Under the pieces are notes generated by a model. That model was not told the origin of the DNA, made no database searches, and saw only the letters and a program-made list of their open reading frames with translations. DNA of 64,000 bases from Pseudoduganella buxea (GTDB lineage: Bacteria > Pseudomonadota > Gammaproteobacteria > Burkholderiales > Burkholderiaceae_D): NCBI RefSeq assembly GCF_009720835.1, contig NZ_WNKZ01000010.1, forward strand, positions 32,796 through 96,795, written 5' to 3'. A program made the translations under genes and the position numbers. This document shows, in pieces, positions 46,375 through 57,492 of this stretch (position 1 is the first letter of the stretch; each line of letters begins with the position of its first letter).

Positions 46375-46818
46375 TCACTTGTCGTCTGGTGGTGGTTCGT
46401 TGCCCACTTCCGGGTCGGACATGAACGACATCGGCCGCAGGTCGGGCGGCGGTTCGTTCGCCACTTCCGGGTCGACCAGGAACTCGATACCGCCGCTGTC
46501 GGTGAAGTGCAAGGTCAGGTGGAAGTCGGCCGCACGGGTGTTGGCATCGCTGAACGTCACCAGCTTACCACTTTCGCTGATGCTCGGATCGCTCAGTTGG
46601 TCTTCCCGGCTCGGCTTGACGGTGACGGACTTGAAGCGCACGCCGGCGGGCGTCGGTTCGACCAGCTGGTAGTTGATGACGGTGTCGTGCTCCGTCACCA
46701 GCAGGCGCTCGGGATTGAAGCGGGTGCGGTAGCGGGTCTTGCCGGTTGCCGGGTCCCTTTCGGGAATGGCCGTCACCTGGACGTTGAGGAAAGCGGTGGG
46801 CTTGTCGGTCGGTTTCAT
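46375..46818 (-). CDS. DP-EP-type small protein with repeated C-terminal motif
   Basis: This 147-residue soluble protein has no signal peptide. The body (FLNVQVTAIPERDPATGK to ADFHLTLHFTDSGGIEFL) looks like a small beta-sandwich. The last 35 residues carry a near-exact repeat, DPEVANEPPPD at 116-126 and DPEVGNEPPPD at 135-145. The DP-E-N-EPPP tail matches what I recall as the DP-EP family, which has no known function. Its ATG overlaps the stop of the nSTAND gene (ATGA), so the two are translationally coupled and probably act together. Confidence 0.75.
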   Translation of the reverse strand: MKPTDKPTAFLNVQVTAIPERDPATGKTRYRTRFNPERLLVTEHDTVINYQLVEPTPAGVRFKSVTVKPSREDQLSDPSISESGKLVTFSDANTRAADFHLTLHFTDSGGIEFLVDPEVANEPPPDLRPMSFMSDPEVGNEPPPDDK

Positions 46819-49800
46819 GATGGGGCGGAGCCTTTCTTGTGTGGGTGTTGGGTGAGGTAGTCGGTATAGCGGCGGTCCCGGTAGCCCATTTGCCGCAGGC
46901 GCTCGGCCAGAGGGGCTGCCTGGTGGCCCTGTCCCAGGCATGCCGAGGCCTGGACCAGCAGCGCCAGTTGCGCATGGTCGGTGCCGGCGCCGGCGCCGGC
47001 CAGCAATTGCTGGACGTTGCGGCAGCCGCGCTGCCAGTCGGCCTCGCCCCGGCTGCGGTCGATATCGGCGCGCAGCAGTTCGGCGATGGCGTGGCCCGTC
47101 GCCAGCGAAGCGTCGCCGCGGGCGGTGGCTTGCAAGCGGGCATACGCGTCCAGCGCGGGCTGCAGCGCCGCCGCCGCCCGTGTCGCGTCGCCGCCGCGCA
47201 GGTGGGCCCGCGCCAGCACTTCGGCCGATTTCGCCAGCAGCAGCTGTACGTCCAGGCGCTTGGGCTGTTGCGCGCCCAGCTGGCGCAGCTGGCCTTGCAA
47301 GGTGCCCGCTCGATGCAGCACGTCGGCCGGCGCCAGGGTTTGCAAGGTCAATGCCTTCAGCTGCACGCCATACAGGCTTTTTTGCCAGGCGCGGTTGCTG
47401 GGGTCATGGCGGACGATGGCTTCCAGCAGGCCTTGCGCGGCCGCATAGGCGTCGCCGGTCCCCGCGTCGCCCATGGCCTGCAGCAGCTCGGCCTGGTGCC
47501 ACAGGGCCAGGGCCAGCCGCTGGCTCCAGGCCGCGTTCCCCGGTGTGGCCGCATGAACCTTGGCCAGCAGCGCTTCCTCCTTGCGGTACAGCGCCATCGC
47601 CTGCGGCAGCGCGCCCAGCTTGGCCTTCGTGCTGGCCAGCCAGGACAGCGCGTTGGCCAGGTCCACCTTGGTGCCGCCATCGTCCGGCCGCGCCGCCAGC
47701 ACGCGCATCTTCAGCGCGACGGAACGGTCGAACGCCTCCTCCGCCGCGCGCAGGTCGCCGCTTCGCAGCGCCACGCTGCCGACATTGGTGTGCGCATACG
47801 ACAGCTCCAGCCACGCGTCGGGATCGCGCGGCGCCACGGCTACCAGGCGCTCGCCGTAGTCGCGGTAGCGCAGCATCTCCTTGCGTGCCGCCGGCCAGTC
47901 GCTGCGGTCGAAACTGATCTGGCCCAGCCAGTAGGCGTTCGCGCCCAGCTCCTTGAGCAGCTCCGGGTCCGCCGGCGTCGCGCCGATCTGGCCTTGCAGG
48001 AGCTCGCGCGCCGCCAGCAGGGCCTGCGTGGCCTCCGGCTGCCGGCCGCGGGCGACGTTCACTTCCGCGATCAGTTTCAGCGTCTTGGCACGCTGGACCA
48101 GCAGGCGCGCGTTGCCGTCGTTGCCCGCGCCGGACAGGTAGGGCAAGGCCTTGGCGCCGATATCGTCCAGCAGGTCGAGCCGCCCCAGCGGGCGCAGCTT
48201 GTCGACGAAATCGCCCAGCATGAAACTCATCAGGCTCTCGGCGTCGGCGCGCCGGCGTTCCGCTTCATCCTGGGCCGAGCGGGCCGCCAGGCCCAGCGCG
48301 GCGGCCAGCACGGCCAGCAGGGCGATGGCGCCCATCGCGGCGACGCGGATGCGCGCGCCCAGCCTGGCACGGCGCAGCGACGCATCGACGTACTGCCTTT
48401 CCTGCGTGGACAGCGACAGGTCGGCGATTTCCAGCAAGCCCCGGGCCTGGTTGGCCTGCATCCCTTCGGGCAGCAGCAGGTCGCGCGGGCGGCCGGCCGC
48501 CTGCCAACGCTCGGCCTGCGCCGCCACGCGGGTGCGGATCTGCAGCGCGTGGCGGTGGCGCTCGATCCATTCCACCACGCGGGGCCAGCGGCGCAGCAGC
48601 GCTTCGTGGGCCACGCCGAAGCTGGGGATGTCGCCGGCCAGTTCGCTGACGAACAGCCGCGCCTCGACCAGGGCCGCCACCAGCTCGCGCTGCGCTTCCG
48701 ACGTCAACGCCGACCAGGCGGGCCGCCGCGCCGTCACGGCGTTTTGCTCTTCGCCGATATCGACCAGCAGCGACAGCACATGGGGCAGGGCGGCCTGCTG
48801 CGCCGCCGGCAGCGCCGCCACGATCTGTTCGGCGCGCACGCCCAGCGCCCCTTCGATGCCGCCCAGCCGGCGCAACACGTCGAAGCGCAGCTGGCCTTCG
48901 GGGCCGCGCTGGCGATACAGCTCGTCCAGGCAGTACTGCAGCAGCGGCAGCGCGTCCGGGCTGGCGCGGGCGGCGTCGCACAGCACGTCGTCCAGGCTGG
49001 CGCCCGTGGCAGGGTCGGTTTCGAAGCTCAGCTGGGCGGCGCTGGCCGGCTGGCGCACCATCTGCGCGATATCGAAGCCTGCCGGCGCCTCCACGTCGAA
49101 GTGGCCGCCCCGGCTCTTCAATGCCATCAATTCCGGCAGGGCGATCAGGGACGGATAGAAGTCGTTGCGGCAGGCCAGCAAGACGAGGGTACCGGCGCGG
49201 GCCAGCTGTTCCAGCACGCGGGTGAACTCGGCGCGCTCGGCGTCGCTCGTGTGCGGCGCGCGGAAGATGGCCTCGAAGCGGTCGACGAAGACGGCCACGC
49301 GTACCGGCCCACCGGCGGCCAGGGTGGCGGCGACGGCGGCCGTGTCCTCGCGCAGGCGCCGGCCCAGCGTGTCGGCGCTGCTGCCGTCGAACAGCAGGGT
49401 GCCGTCCCGTTCCGCGTCGACCAGCACGGCGGCCAGGGCGCCGAACAGGCTGCTGCCGCCCAGGTCGGCGCAGTCCATCTGCAGCACGCAGGCCAGCGCA
49501 ATGCCGGCGCCGGCGCCGCCGGCCATCAGCCGCGGCAGCAATCCGGCCCGCACCAGCGATGTCTTGCCGGAGCCGGACGGGCCCAGCACCAATGCCATCG
49601 GACAGCCGCCGGCCGCCTGCGCCTGCACCAGCTCATGCAGGCGGGCGGTGGCCTGGACCCGGCCGTAGAAGATGGCGGCATGGCTTTCCTGGAACGGCGC
49701 CAGGCCCCGGAACGGCGAACCGCCGCGCCAGACGTCGGGCTGGTCGGCTTCGACGACGGCGGCGATGGCCCGGTAGCCGCGCTTGCGCACCGTCTCGATA

Positions 49801-50063
49801 TAGCGCGGGTCGGTGCTGGAGTCGCCCAGCGCCCGGCGCAGTTGGGCGATGGCCTTGTGTACGGGGTTGTCGCCCAGCTCGGTCGTGCCCCAGCACGTCT
49901 GCAGCAGTTCCTCGGCCGGAATGACGGCGCCCGGATGGCGGCACAGGTAGCGCAACACGTCCATCGCACGCGGTTCCAGCGCCGCCCGCGTGTCGCCCAT
50001 GGTCACGCAATTGCCTGCCACGTCCACCTGCCACTGGCCGAAACGAAATCCCTGCAGCTCCAT
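46815..50063 (-). CDS. Winged-helix / nSTAND NTPase / TM / TPR signalling protein
   Basis: This is a 1082-residue multidomain protein. Residues 1-100 are an OmpR-type winged helix (EPRAMDVLRYLCRHPGAVIP, ending TVRKRGYRAIA). Residues 114-550 are an nSTAND1 NTPase, with SPFRGLAPF at the start, Walker A GPSGSGKTS at 161-169 and Walker B AVFVDRFE around 257-264. A single membrane helix is at about 572-594, then TPR-like helices run to the end. STAND NTPases work as switches that assemble on ligand binding; here the switch is tied to DNA binding on one side and a TPR platform across the membrane. The gene leads a unit with the DP-EP gene and diverges from two unknown genes. Confidence 0.88.
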   Translation of the reverse strand: MELQGFRFGQWQVDVAGNCVTMGDTRAALEPRAMDVLRYLCRHPGAVIPAEELLQTCWGTTELGDNPVHKAIAQLRRALGDSSTDPRYIETVRKRGYRAIAAVVEADQPDVWRGGSPFRGLAPFQESHAAIFYGRVQATARLHELVQAQAAGGCPMALVLGPSGSGKTSLVRAGLLPRLMAGGAGAGIALACVLQMDCADLGGSSLFGALAAVLVDAERDGTLLFDGSSADTLGRRLREDTAAVAATLAAGGPVRVAVFVDRFEAIFRAPHTSDAERAEFTRVLEQLARAGTLVLLACRNDFYPSLIALPELMALKSRGGHFDVEAPAGFDIAQMVRQPASAAQLSFETDPATGASLDDVLCDAARASPDALPLLQYCLDELYRQRGPEGQLRFDVLRRLGGIEGALGVRAEQIVAALPAAQQAALPHVLSLLVDIGEEQNAVTARRPAWSALTSEAQRELVAALVEARLFVSELAGDIPSFGVAHEALLRRWPRVVEWIERHRHALQIRTRVAAQAERWQAAGRPRDLLLPEGMQANQARGLLEIADLSLSTQERQYVDASLRRARLGARIRVAAMGAIALLAVLAAALGLAARSAQDEAERRRADAESLMSFMLGDFVDKLRPLGRLDLLDDIGAKALPYLSGAGNDGNARLLVQRAKTLKLIAEVNVARGRQPEATQALLAARELLQGQIGATPADPELLKELGANAYWLGQISFDRSDWPAARKEMLRYRDYGERLVAVAPRDPDAWLELSYAHTNVGSVALRSGDLRAAEEAFDRSVALKMRVLAARPDDGGTKVDLANALSWLASTKAKLGALPQAMALYRKEEALLAKVHAATPGNAAWSQRLALALWHQAELLQAMGDAGTGDAYAAAQGLLEAIVRHDPSNRAWQKSLYGVQLKALTLQTLAPADVLHRAGTLQGQLRQLGAQQPKRLDVQLLLAKSAEVLARAHLRGGDATRAAAALQPALDAYARLQATARGDASLATGHAIAELLRADIDRSRGEADWQRGCRNVQQLLAGAGAGTDHAQLALLVQASACLGQGHQAAPLAERLRQMGYRDRRYTDYLTQHPHKKGSAPS

Positions 50064-50210
50064 CGGCGCCGTTGTCCTGAAAATAAATAATGAATCAAAT
50101 CAACAGCTTGGCCCTTCCGGAAGGTTGCCGGAAGGCGCGCACACGCGATGCTGGCTACAGTGCGGCTTAACTGAAGAGCACGAATCTTAACATTTCCCAA
50201 ATAAAATAAA

Positions 50211-50948
50211 ATGCCGCTGTTAAACTCTTTTTATGATCACGAAGCATTTTCGCAACGCTACCTGAAGCCGCTGCTGGTCGACCCCTTGCAAGACCGGCTG
50301 AACAATCTGCCCGATGCCTCGAATTTCCCAAAGTGCATTAATATTTCTTCACAGAAAATATTAACGAATGAAAAGTCAGGCGTCCATGGGGCCGACACGG
50401 GCCGCCGCGCGCGCTTCGTGCGCACCGCCGACGGCTGGTTCTACGGACATCACGTATTGCGGAAATGGCAACAGAGCGGCGAGTGGTGCCACCAGCGCGA
50501 ATCCGAGCACGACCTGCAGTACGCCGTGACGGTGGGCGAAGTACCGGACATGACGGGCGTGCCGCGCTTGACCGTCGACGTGCACGGCTCGCTGATGCGC
50601 TACGAGCGCGACGCCGTCAGCCAGCTACTGGCATCCGGACGCCACGCCGACCTGGGTACCGGCTGGGCCCGGGCCAGCCTGCACTGGTCGCTGCGCCTGC
50701 AGCTGATTGTCGACGCGGGCGGTCGCGGCAACCTGGTCAGCCAGGCCCGCAGCGTGCCGGCCGTGACGGATGCCGGGAAGACGGGACCGTACATCGCATC
50801 GAGCCCGCTGGACCACCTGCTGCAACCGGCCCGGCTGTTCCATACGTGGGAGCACGGCGCGGCCAGCCTGGCAGCCGTGCAGGATTACCTGGTCAGCCGA
50901 CTGGCCGCGGCCATCGAGCCGGCCGCGATGTCCGCCATCGATGCGTGA
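50211..50948 (+). CDS. Unrecognised 245-residue protein
   Basis: No family is recognised. The protein has no signal peptide or membrane segment. Residues 1-60 come from notably AT-rich DNA containing a 9-bp inverted repeat, while the rest (from about RRARFVRTADGWFYGHHVL) uses typical GC-rich codons and looks globular. No ribosome site precedes the ATG at 50211 (AAATAAAATAAA upstream), so the start is uncertain. It overlaps the next gene by 8 bp and diverges from the nSTAND gene, 147 bp away. Confidence 0.65.
   Translation: MPLLNSFYDHEAFSQRYLKPLLVDPLQDRLNNLPDASNFPKCINISSQKILTNEKSGVHGADTGRRARFVRTADGWFYGHHVLRKWQQSGEWCHQRESEHDLQYAVTVGEVPDMTGVPRLTVDVHGSLMRYERDAVSQLLASGRHADLGTGWARASLHWSLRLQLIVDAGGRGNLVSQARSVPAVTDAGKTGPYIASSPLDHLLQPARLFHTWEHGAASLAAVQDYLVSRLAAAIEPAAMSAIDA
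50338..50364. repeat. AT-rich inverted repeat inside the unknown gene
   Basis: TTAATATTT and AAATATTAA (50338-50346 and 50356-50364) form a perfect 9-bp inverted repeat with a nine-base spacer. It stands out against the GC-rich surroundings and could be a regulator site, possibly for the winged-helix protein encoded next door. Confidence 0.5.
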
Positions 50949-51906
50949 GCCGCGCATCGCCTGCGGCATCCTGGCCGGCCCGCTGGTGTTCGACGTCACG
51001 GCCGACGAACGCCTGCACCTGTGGCGCAAGGGCGGCGATGGACACTGGCTGCACCGCACCCTGGCCGACGGCGTGCGCGCCTTCGACGTGCGCCAGGCCG
51101 TGGACGGCACGCTGTCGATCGCGCTGGCGCTGACGCGGGCGGACGGCGATATCCTCGGCCTGGCGCACGGCCTCGATCCCGCACTCGGTGCGGAAGGCTG
51201 GCGCCAGCTGCTGCGGACGATGACGGGGCCGCGCCTGCCGGCCGGCGTGCTCCGTTTGACATTCGGCGTGGCGCAGGCCGGCGCGCCGACGATGGTGGTG
51301 GCCGAAACGCCCTCAGGCGACTGGTATTGCAATGCGCTGGCCGCCGGGGACAGCCTGCACGCGATCCCGGCCCCGATGCCGGGCATGCGCCGGCTGGCCG
51401 TGGGCGCCTGCCGCCTGCCGGGCCAGTGGCAGCGCCGCGGCGACGACACCCTGGGTTTTGCGTCGCTGGACCGCCACGGCCGGAACCTCGCCTTCGATTA
51501 CCCCGGCGCACCGAAAGGCATTGCCAGCGTGCTGCCGGCGGCTGGCGTCGTGCCGGACGTGCCGGACCTGTTCGTGGCAGGCGAGAGCATCGTCGTCTAC
51601 CGGGGCCTGAATCCCCTGCCCATGGCGGTGGCGGCGGTGGCCGACGCGCGGCTGCTGTGGAGCGCGGCCAATCGGGGCGGGGAATTCCTCGCCTATGGCG
51701 ACGCCAGCGACGCGACGTGGCTGGTGGCGCGGGCGCCGAACGGCGCCTGGCGTGCACCAGGCCGGCTGGCGTGCGGCCGCGCGGCGTTGGCGGCATCGGA
51801 CAATGGCGGCCTGCATGCGGTGACGGTGGAAGAGGGCGTGCTGACGGTGGCGCGCTTCACGCCGGACGGAACCCCGGCCGGGCGCGCAGTGCTGGCGGCG
51901 CCATGA
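50941..51906 (+). CDS. Unrecognised 321-residue protein, possibly beta-propeller
   Basis: The product begins MREPRIACGILAGPLVFDVT. It has no signal peptide or helices of membrane length and contains repeated short beta-type units (LHLWRKGGDGHWLHRTL, TWLVARAPNGAWRAPGRL, LHAVTVEEGVLTVARFTPDG), which suggests a small propeller. No function is recognised. The ATG overlaps the end of the previous gene, so the two are probably one operon. The gcvP terminator begins at its stop codon. Confidence 0.65.
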   Translation: MREPRIACGILAGPLVFDVTADERLHLWRKGGDGHWLHRTLADGVRAFDVRQAVDGTLSIALALTRADGDILGLAHGLDPALGAEGWRQLLRTMTGPRLPAGVLRLTFGVAQAGAPTMVVAETPSGDWYCNALAAGDSLHAIPAPMPGMRRLAVGACRLPGQWQRRGDDTLGFASLDRHGRNLAFDYPGAPKGIASVLPAAGVVPDVPDLFVAGESIVVYRGLNPLPMAVAAVADARLLWSAANRGGEFLAYGDASDATWLVARAPNGAWRAPGRLACGRAALAASDNGGLHAVTVEEGVLTVARFTPDGTPAGRAVLAAP

Positions 51907-51939
51907 AAAAAGGCGCCGCCACCTCGCGGTGACGGCGCC
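51906..51939 (-). terminator. Rho-independent terminator of the gcv operon
   Basis: Read on the minus strand, GGCGCCGTCACC pairs with GGTGGCGGCGCC across a short loop (one mismatch) and is followed by six T. It lies 21 bp after the gcvP stop and ends at the stop codon of the opposing gene. Confidence 0.85.
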
Positions 51940-51960
51940 TCGGGCCTTCGAGTGGAAGGC

Positions 51961-54855
<2,895 letters not shown>

Positions 54856-54932
54856 GGGAAGATCCAGAAAGTCCAGAAAGGGGCTGGCGAAAAACAAGGG
54901 CCGGCATCGAGGCCGGCCCGGTCAGGCGGAAA

Positions 54933-55316
54933 TCAGGCTGCGGTGGTCTTGCCGTAGGCGGCGGCGTCCAGCAGGCCGTCCAGCTGGGAGACGTCGGCCG
55001 GCTTGAGCTTGAACAGCCAGGCCTCGTAGGCATTGGCGTTGATCGATTCCGGCGCGCCGGCGACGGCTTCGTTGACCTCGGTGATCTCGCCCGACAGAGG
55101 CGAGTAGATGTCCGAGGCGGCCTTGACCGATTCGACCACGGCGGCGTCGTCGCCGGCCGTGAAGCTGGCGCCGACCTTCGGCAGTTCGACGAACACGATA
55201 TCGCCCAGCGCATCCTGCGCGAACTCGGTGATGCCGACGGTGACGGTGCCGTCGGACTCCAGGCGGACCCACTCGTGGGACTCGGTGTACTTCAGCTCTG
55301 CAGGAATATTGCTCAT
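54933..55316 (-). CDS. gcvH: Glycine cleavage system H protein
   Basis: This 127-residue lipoyl carrier shuttles the aminomethyl intermediate between GcvP, GcvT and the L protein. The lipoylated Lys is 65 in [17 protein letters not shown], the diagnostic pattern. It begins [18 protein letters not shown] as in other GcvH proteins. It lies 42 bp after gcvT and 77 bp before gcvP in one operon. Confidence 0.97.
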   Translation of the reverse strand: MSNIPAELKYTESHEWVRLESDGTVTVGITEFAQDALGDIVFVELPKVGASFTAGDDAAVVESVKAASDIYSPLSGEITEVNEAVAGAPESINANAYEAWLFKLKPADVSQLDGLLDAAAYGKTTAA

Positions 55317-55358
55317 GTGTGCTCCATGGGTGGTGTTGTTGGGTCGGACTTGTTCGGA

Positions 55359-56477
55359 TCAGGCAGCGAGGATTTTACCGTTCCGCACGAAAGGCAGCTT
55401 CACGACCGTGGCGGCCAGCTTCTTGTCGCGGATTTCGACGTGGACCGTGTCGCCCACCTGCACGCTGGCCGGCACACGGGCCAGCGCGATGGCTTGCTGC
55501 ATGGTGGGGCTGAAGGTGCCCGATGTGATCTCGCCCGTCTCGCCGCTGGCGGCGACGACCTTCTGGTGGGCCCGCAGCACGCCGCCCTTTTCGCGCAGGA
55601 TCAGGCCCACGAACTGGGCGTTCTGGCCCTTGGCCTGCAGCGCGGCCTTGCCGATGAAGTCACGTTCGCTGACCAGGTCGATGGTCCAGGCCAGGCCGGC
55701 GTCGAGCGGGTTGACCGATTCGTCCATGTCCTGGCCGTACAGGTTCATGCCCGCTTCCAGGCGCAGGGTGTCGCGCGCGCCCAGGCCGGCCGGCTTGACG
55801 CCCGCGGCGACCAGCGCGTTCCACAGGCTTTCCGCCTGCGTGGCGGCCACGCCGATCTCGAAGCCGTCCTCGCCCGTGTAGCCGGTGCGGGCGATCATCG
55901 CTTCGCCGAAGGCGGTGCCCGGCACCAGCGCGACGTTGAAGGGCTTCATCTCCGCCGTGGCGTCCTTCGCCTGCGGGATCACTTCCCACACCTTGGCGCG
56001 GGCGTTCGGGCCCTGCACGGCGATCAGCGCCATCGCATCGGCGCCATCGCGGCGCTGCGTGATCGCCAGGCCCGTGCCCCAGGCGTCGTTCTGCGCGTTC
56101 ATCCACGCCACGTCCTTGGCGGCCGTGCCGGCGTTGACGACGAGGCGGAACCAGTCCTCGGAAATGAAATAGACGATCAGGTCGTCGATGACGCCACCTT
56201 CGGGATTGAGCATGCACGAATACAACGCCTTGCCCGATACCTGCAGCTTGTCGACGTTATTGGCCAGCAGGCGTCGCAGGAAGCCTCGCACGCCGGCGCC
56301 CTTGATGTCGACGACGCACATGTGCGCCACGTCGAACATGCCGACGTCCGTGCGCACGGCATGGTGTTCCTCGATCTGGGAGCCGTAGTTGACGGGCATG
56401 TCCCAGCCGCCGAAATCGACCATGCGGGCGCCGAGGGCGCGGTGGGCGTTATTGAGTGGAGTTGCTTTGAGCGTCAT
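55359..56477 (-). CDS. gcvT: Aminomethyltransferase, glycine cleavage T protein
   Basis: This 372-residue T protein transfers the methylene group from GcvH to tetrahydrofolate and releases ammonia. Family features include [20 protein letters not shown] near the N-terminus, [12 protein letters not shown] with the folate-contacting region, and [20 protein letters not shown]. The ATG at 56477 has GAGGAAG just upstream. It is the first gene of the operon, and the leader holds a tandem glycine riboswitch. Confidence 0.97.
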   Translation of the reverse strand: MTLKATPLNNAHRALGARMVDFGGWDMPVNYGSQIEEHHAVRTDVGMFDVAHMCVVDIKGAGVRGFLRRLLANNVDKLQVSGKALYSCMLNPEGGVIDDLIVYFISEDWFRLVVNAGTAAKDVAWMNAQNDAWGTGLAITQRRDGADAMALIAVQGPNARAKVWEVIPQAKDATAEMKPFNVALVPGTAFGEAMIARTGYTGEDGFEIGVAATQAESLWNALVAAGVKPAGLGARDTLRLEAGMNLYGQDMDESVNPLDAGLAWTIDLVSERDFIGKAALQAKGQNAQFVGLILREKGGVLRAHQKVVAASGETGEITSGTFSPTMQQAIALARVPASVQVGDTVHVEIRDKKLAATVVKLPFVRNGKILAA

Positions 56478-56551
56478 GACTTCCTCGGACCGATGGTTGG
56501 GGGTTAACCAGCATGCCGGAAAAGCGGACGCACTTTTCCTGGCATGAGTTA

Positions 56552-56784
56552 CCCCTCTGTCCTCGGTACCTGAGAGATAGCGGCCGCAATGGGGTTGCCA
56601 TCGCCTTGCCGCACGCCCCTTCGGTGGGCTGCCGACGGCAGCCGCTCTCCAGAGTTTGACCGCGCAAAGGCGTTGGATCTGCATCCACGCCGCTGTGCGC
56701 GCCCCTGACCGGTCCTTTGTGCCTGAGAGTTTTTGGGTAGTGCCCCTTCGGCGGCAGCATGGCTGCGCTCTCCCGGTCAAGGAT
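56552..56784 (-). promoter_or_regulatory. Tandem glycine riboswitch of gcvTHP
   Basis: On the minus strand two successive aptamers are visible. The first (about 56784-56703) has a P1 stem formed by TTGACCGG and CCGGTCAGG, plus GGGAGAG, GCCGAAGGGGCA and ACTCTCAGGCACAAAGGAC. The second (about 56656-56552) has TGGAGAGC, CACCGAAGGGGCG and TCTCTCAGGTACCGAGGACAG. These are the conserved blocks of the gcvT motif. Glycine binding to such tandem aptamers normally switches on glycine cleavage genes. Confidence 0.93.
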
Positions 56785-56788
56785 CGGG

Positions 56789-56817
56789 ACTATATGCCAG
56801 ACGGGGGTGGGTGTCAA
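56789..56817 (-). promoter_or_regulatory. Sigma70 promoter of the gcv operon
   Basis: On the minus strand a perfect TTGACA (56817-56812) and TATAGT (56794-56789) are spaced by exactly 17 bp. Transcription would start near 56782, right at the first riboswitch aptamer. Confidence 0.85.
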
Positions 56818-57174
56818 TCCGGCAGGGTCAACGGCGCGGCCGGGCCGGCCTCGGGCTGGCAAGATTTGCGCGACGGGTCGGCCCTGCTGCAACGAGAACC
56901 GAAGAAACGTTGCCGAAAGCGCTGACGGCCTCAATAAACGCTTCCTGCACTTGTCAATAGTAGTTCGAAAGTCACACCTTGGGGCAAATCAAGCGCCTGG
57001 ATTTTCGGGCGCCTAGTATTCCCTCCAGGGTCGGGCGGACCAGGCGGTCCAGCCCCGGAACAAGCACCTCGATCGCGAGCGCAGGTTGCCCCTGCCGTGC
57101 GAGTCGCCCCTTGCGGCGCTCGCGGGCCCGTGCGGATGGCCTGTTGCCATCCATTTTCTACTGAGGAGAACATC
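56818..57174. other. Gap between the gcv promoter and the peptide precursor gene
   Basis: About 357 bp hold no supported gene. A perfect hairpin GGATGGC/GCCATCC (57134-57152, five-base loop), followed by ATTTTC, lies 14 bp before the precursor ribosome site; it could stabilise the mRNA or act as a weak terminator. No convincing -35/-10 pair was found for the precursor. Confidence 0.5.
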
Positions 57175-57354
57175 ATGCGCAAATTGACCAGCAACGAACT
57201 GCAACACGTGTATGGCGGCGGCGCCCCCTGCGGTGGCCACGGTCATGGCCACTCGAAGAGCTGCAGCCGTGGCAAGAGCCATACGAGGAAGGACAGCTGC
57301 CACAGCAAGAGCAAGAGCAAATGCAAGAGCAAGAGCGTCAGCGGCTGTAAGTAA
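57175..57354 (+). CDS. Double-Gly leader peptide precursor (bacteriocin/RiPP-like)
   Basis: This 59-residue protein has a short leader MRKLTSNELQHVYGGG, matching double-glycine leaders (MRxLTxxEL..VxGG) that C39-peptidase ABC transporters cut after the Gly pair (residue 15 or 16). The predicted mature peptide, from Ala17, is about 43 residues and very cationic: about nine Lys, two Arg, five His, one acidic residue, eleven Ser and five Cys (19, 30, 42, 50, 58), with repeated Lys-Ser steps. No known bacteriocin family is recognised. GAGGAG stands seven bases before the ATG. The exporter genes follow directly. Confidence 0.85.
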   Translation: MRKLTSNELQHVYGGGAPCGGHGHGHSKSCSRGKSHTRKDSCHSKSKSKCKSKSVSGCK

Positions 57355-57492
57355 TCGTGCGGGCGCCGGCTGATCGTTGCGATGCAGCCGGATCAGGGCG
57401 GGAACGGTTTGGCCAACCGCTGCCGCCCGCATGCCGGTACCGCTGCCGCGGGTCCCGAAGTTTCTTTCACCGTTCCAGCTTGGGGGAAATCC

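Noticed and set aside
46839..50090. A 1083-codon open frame antisense to the nSTAND gene
   Set aside because: Same effect of high GC3; the antisense product is Gln/Arg/Gly-rich with no recognisable fold, and the sense strand has Walker motifs.
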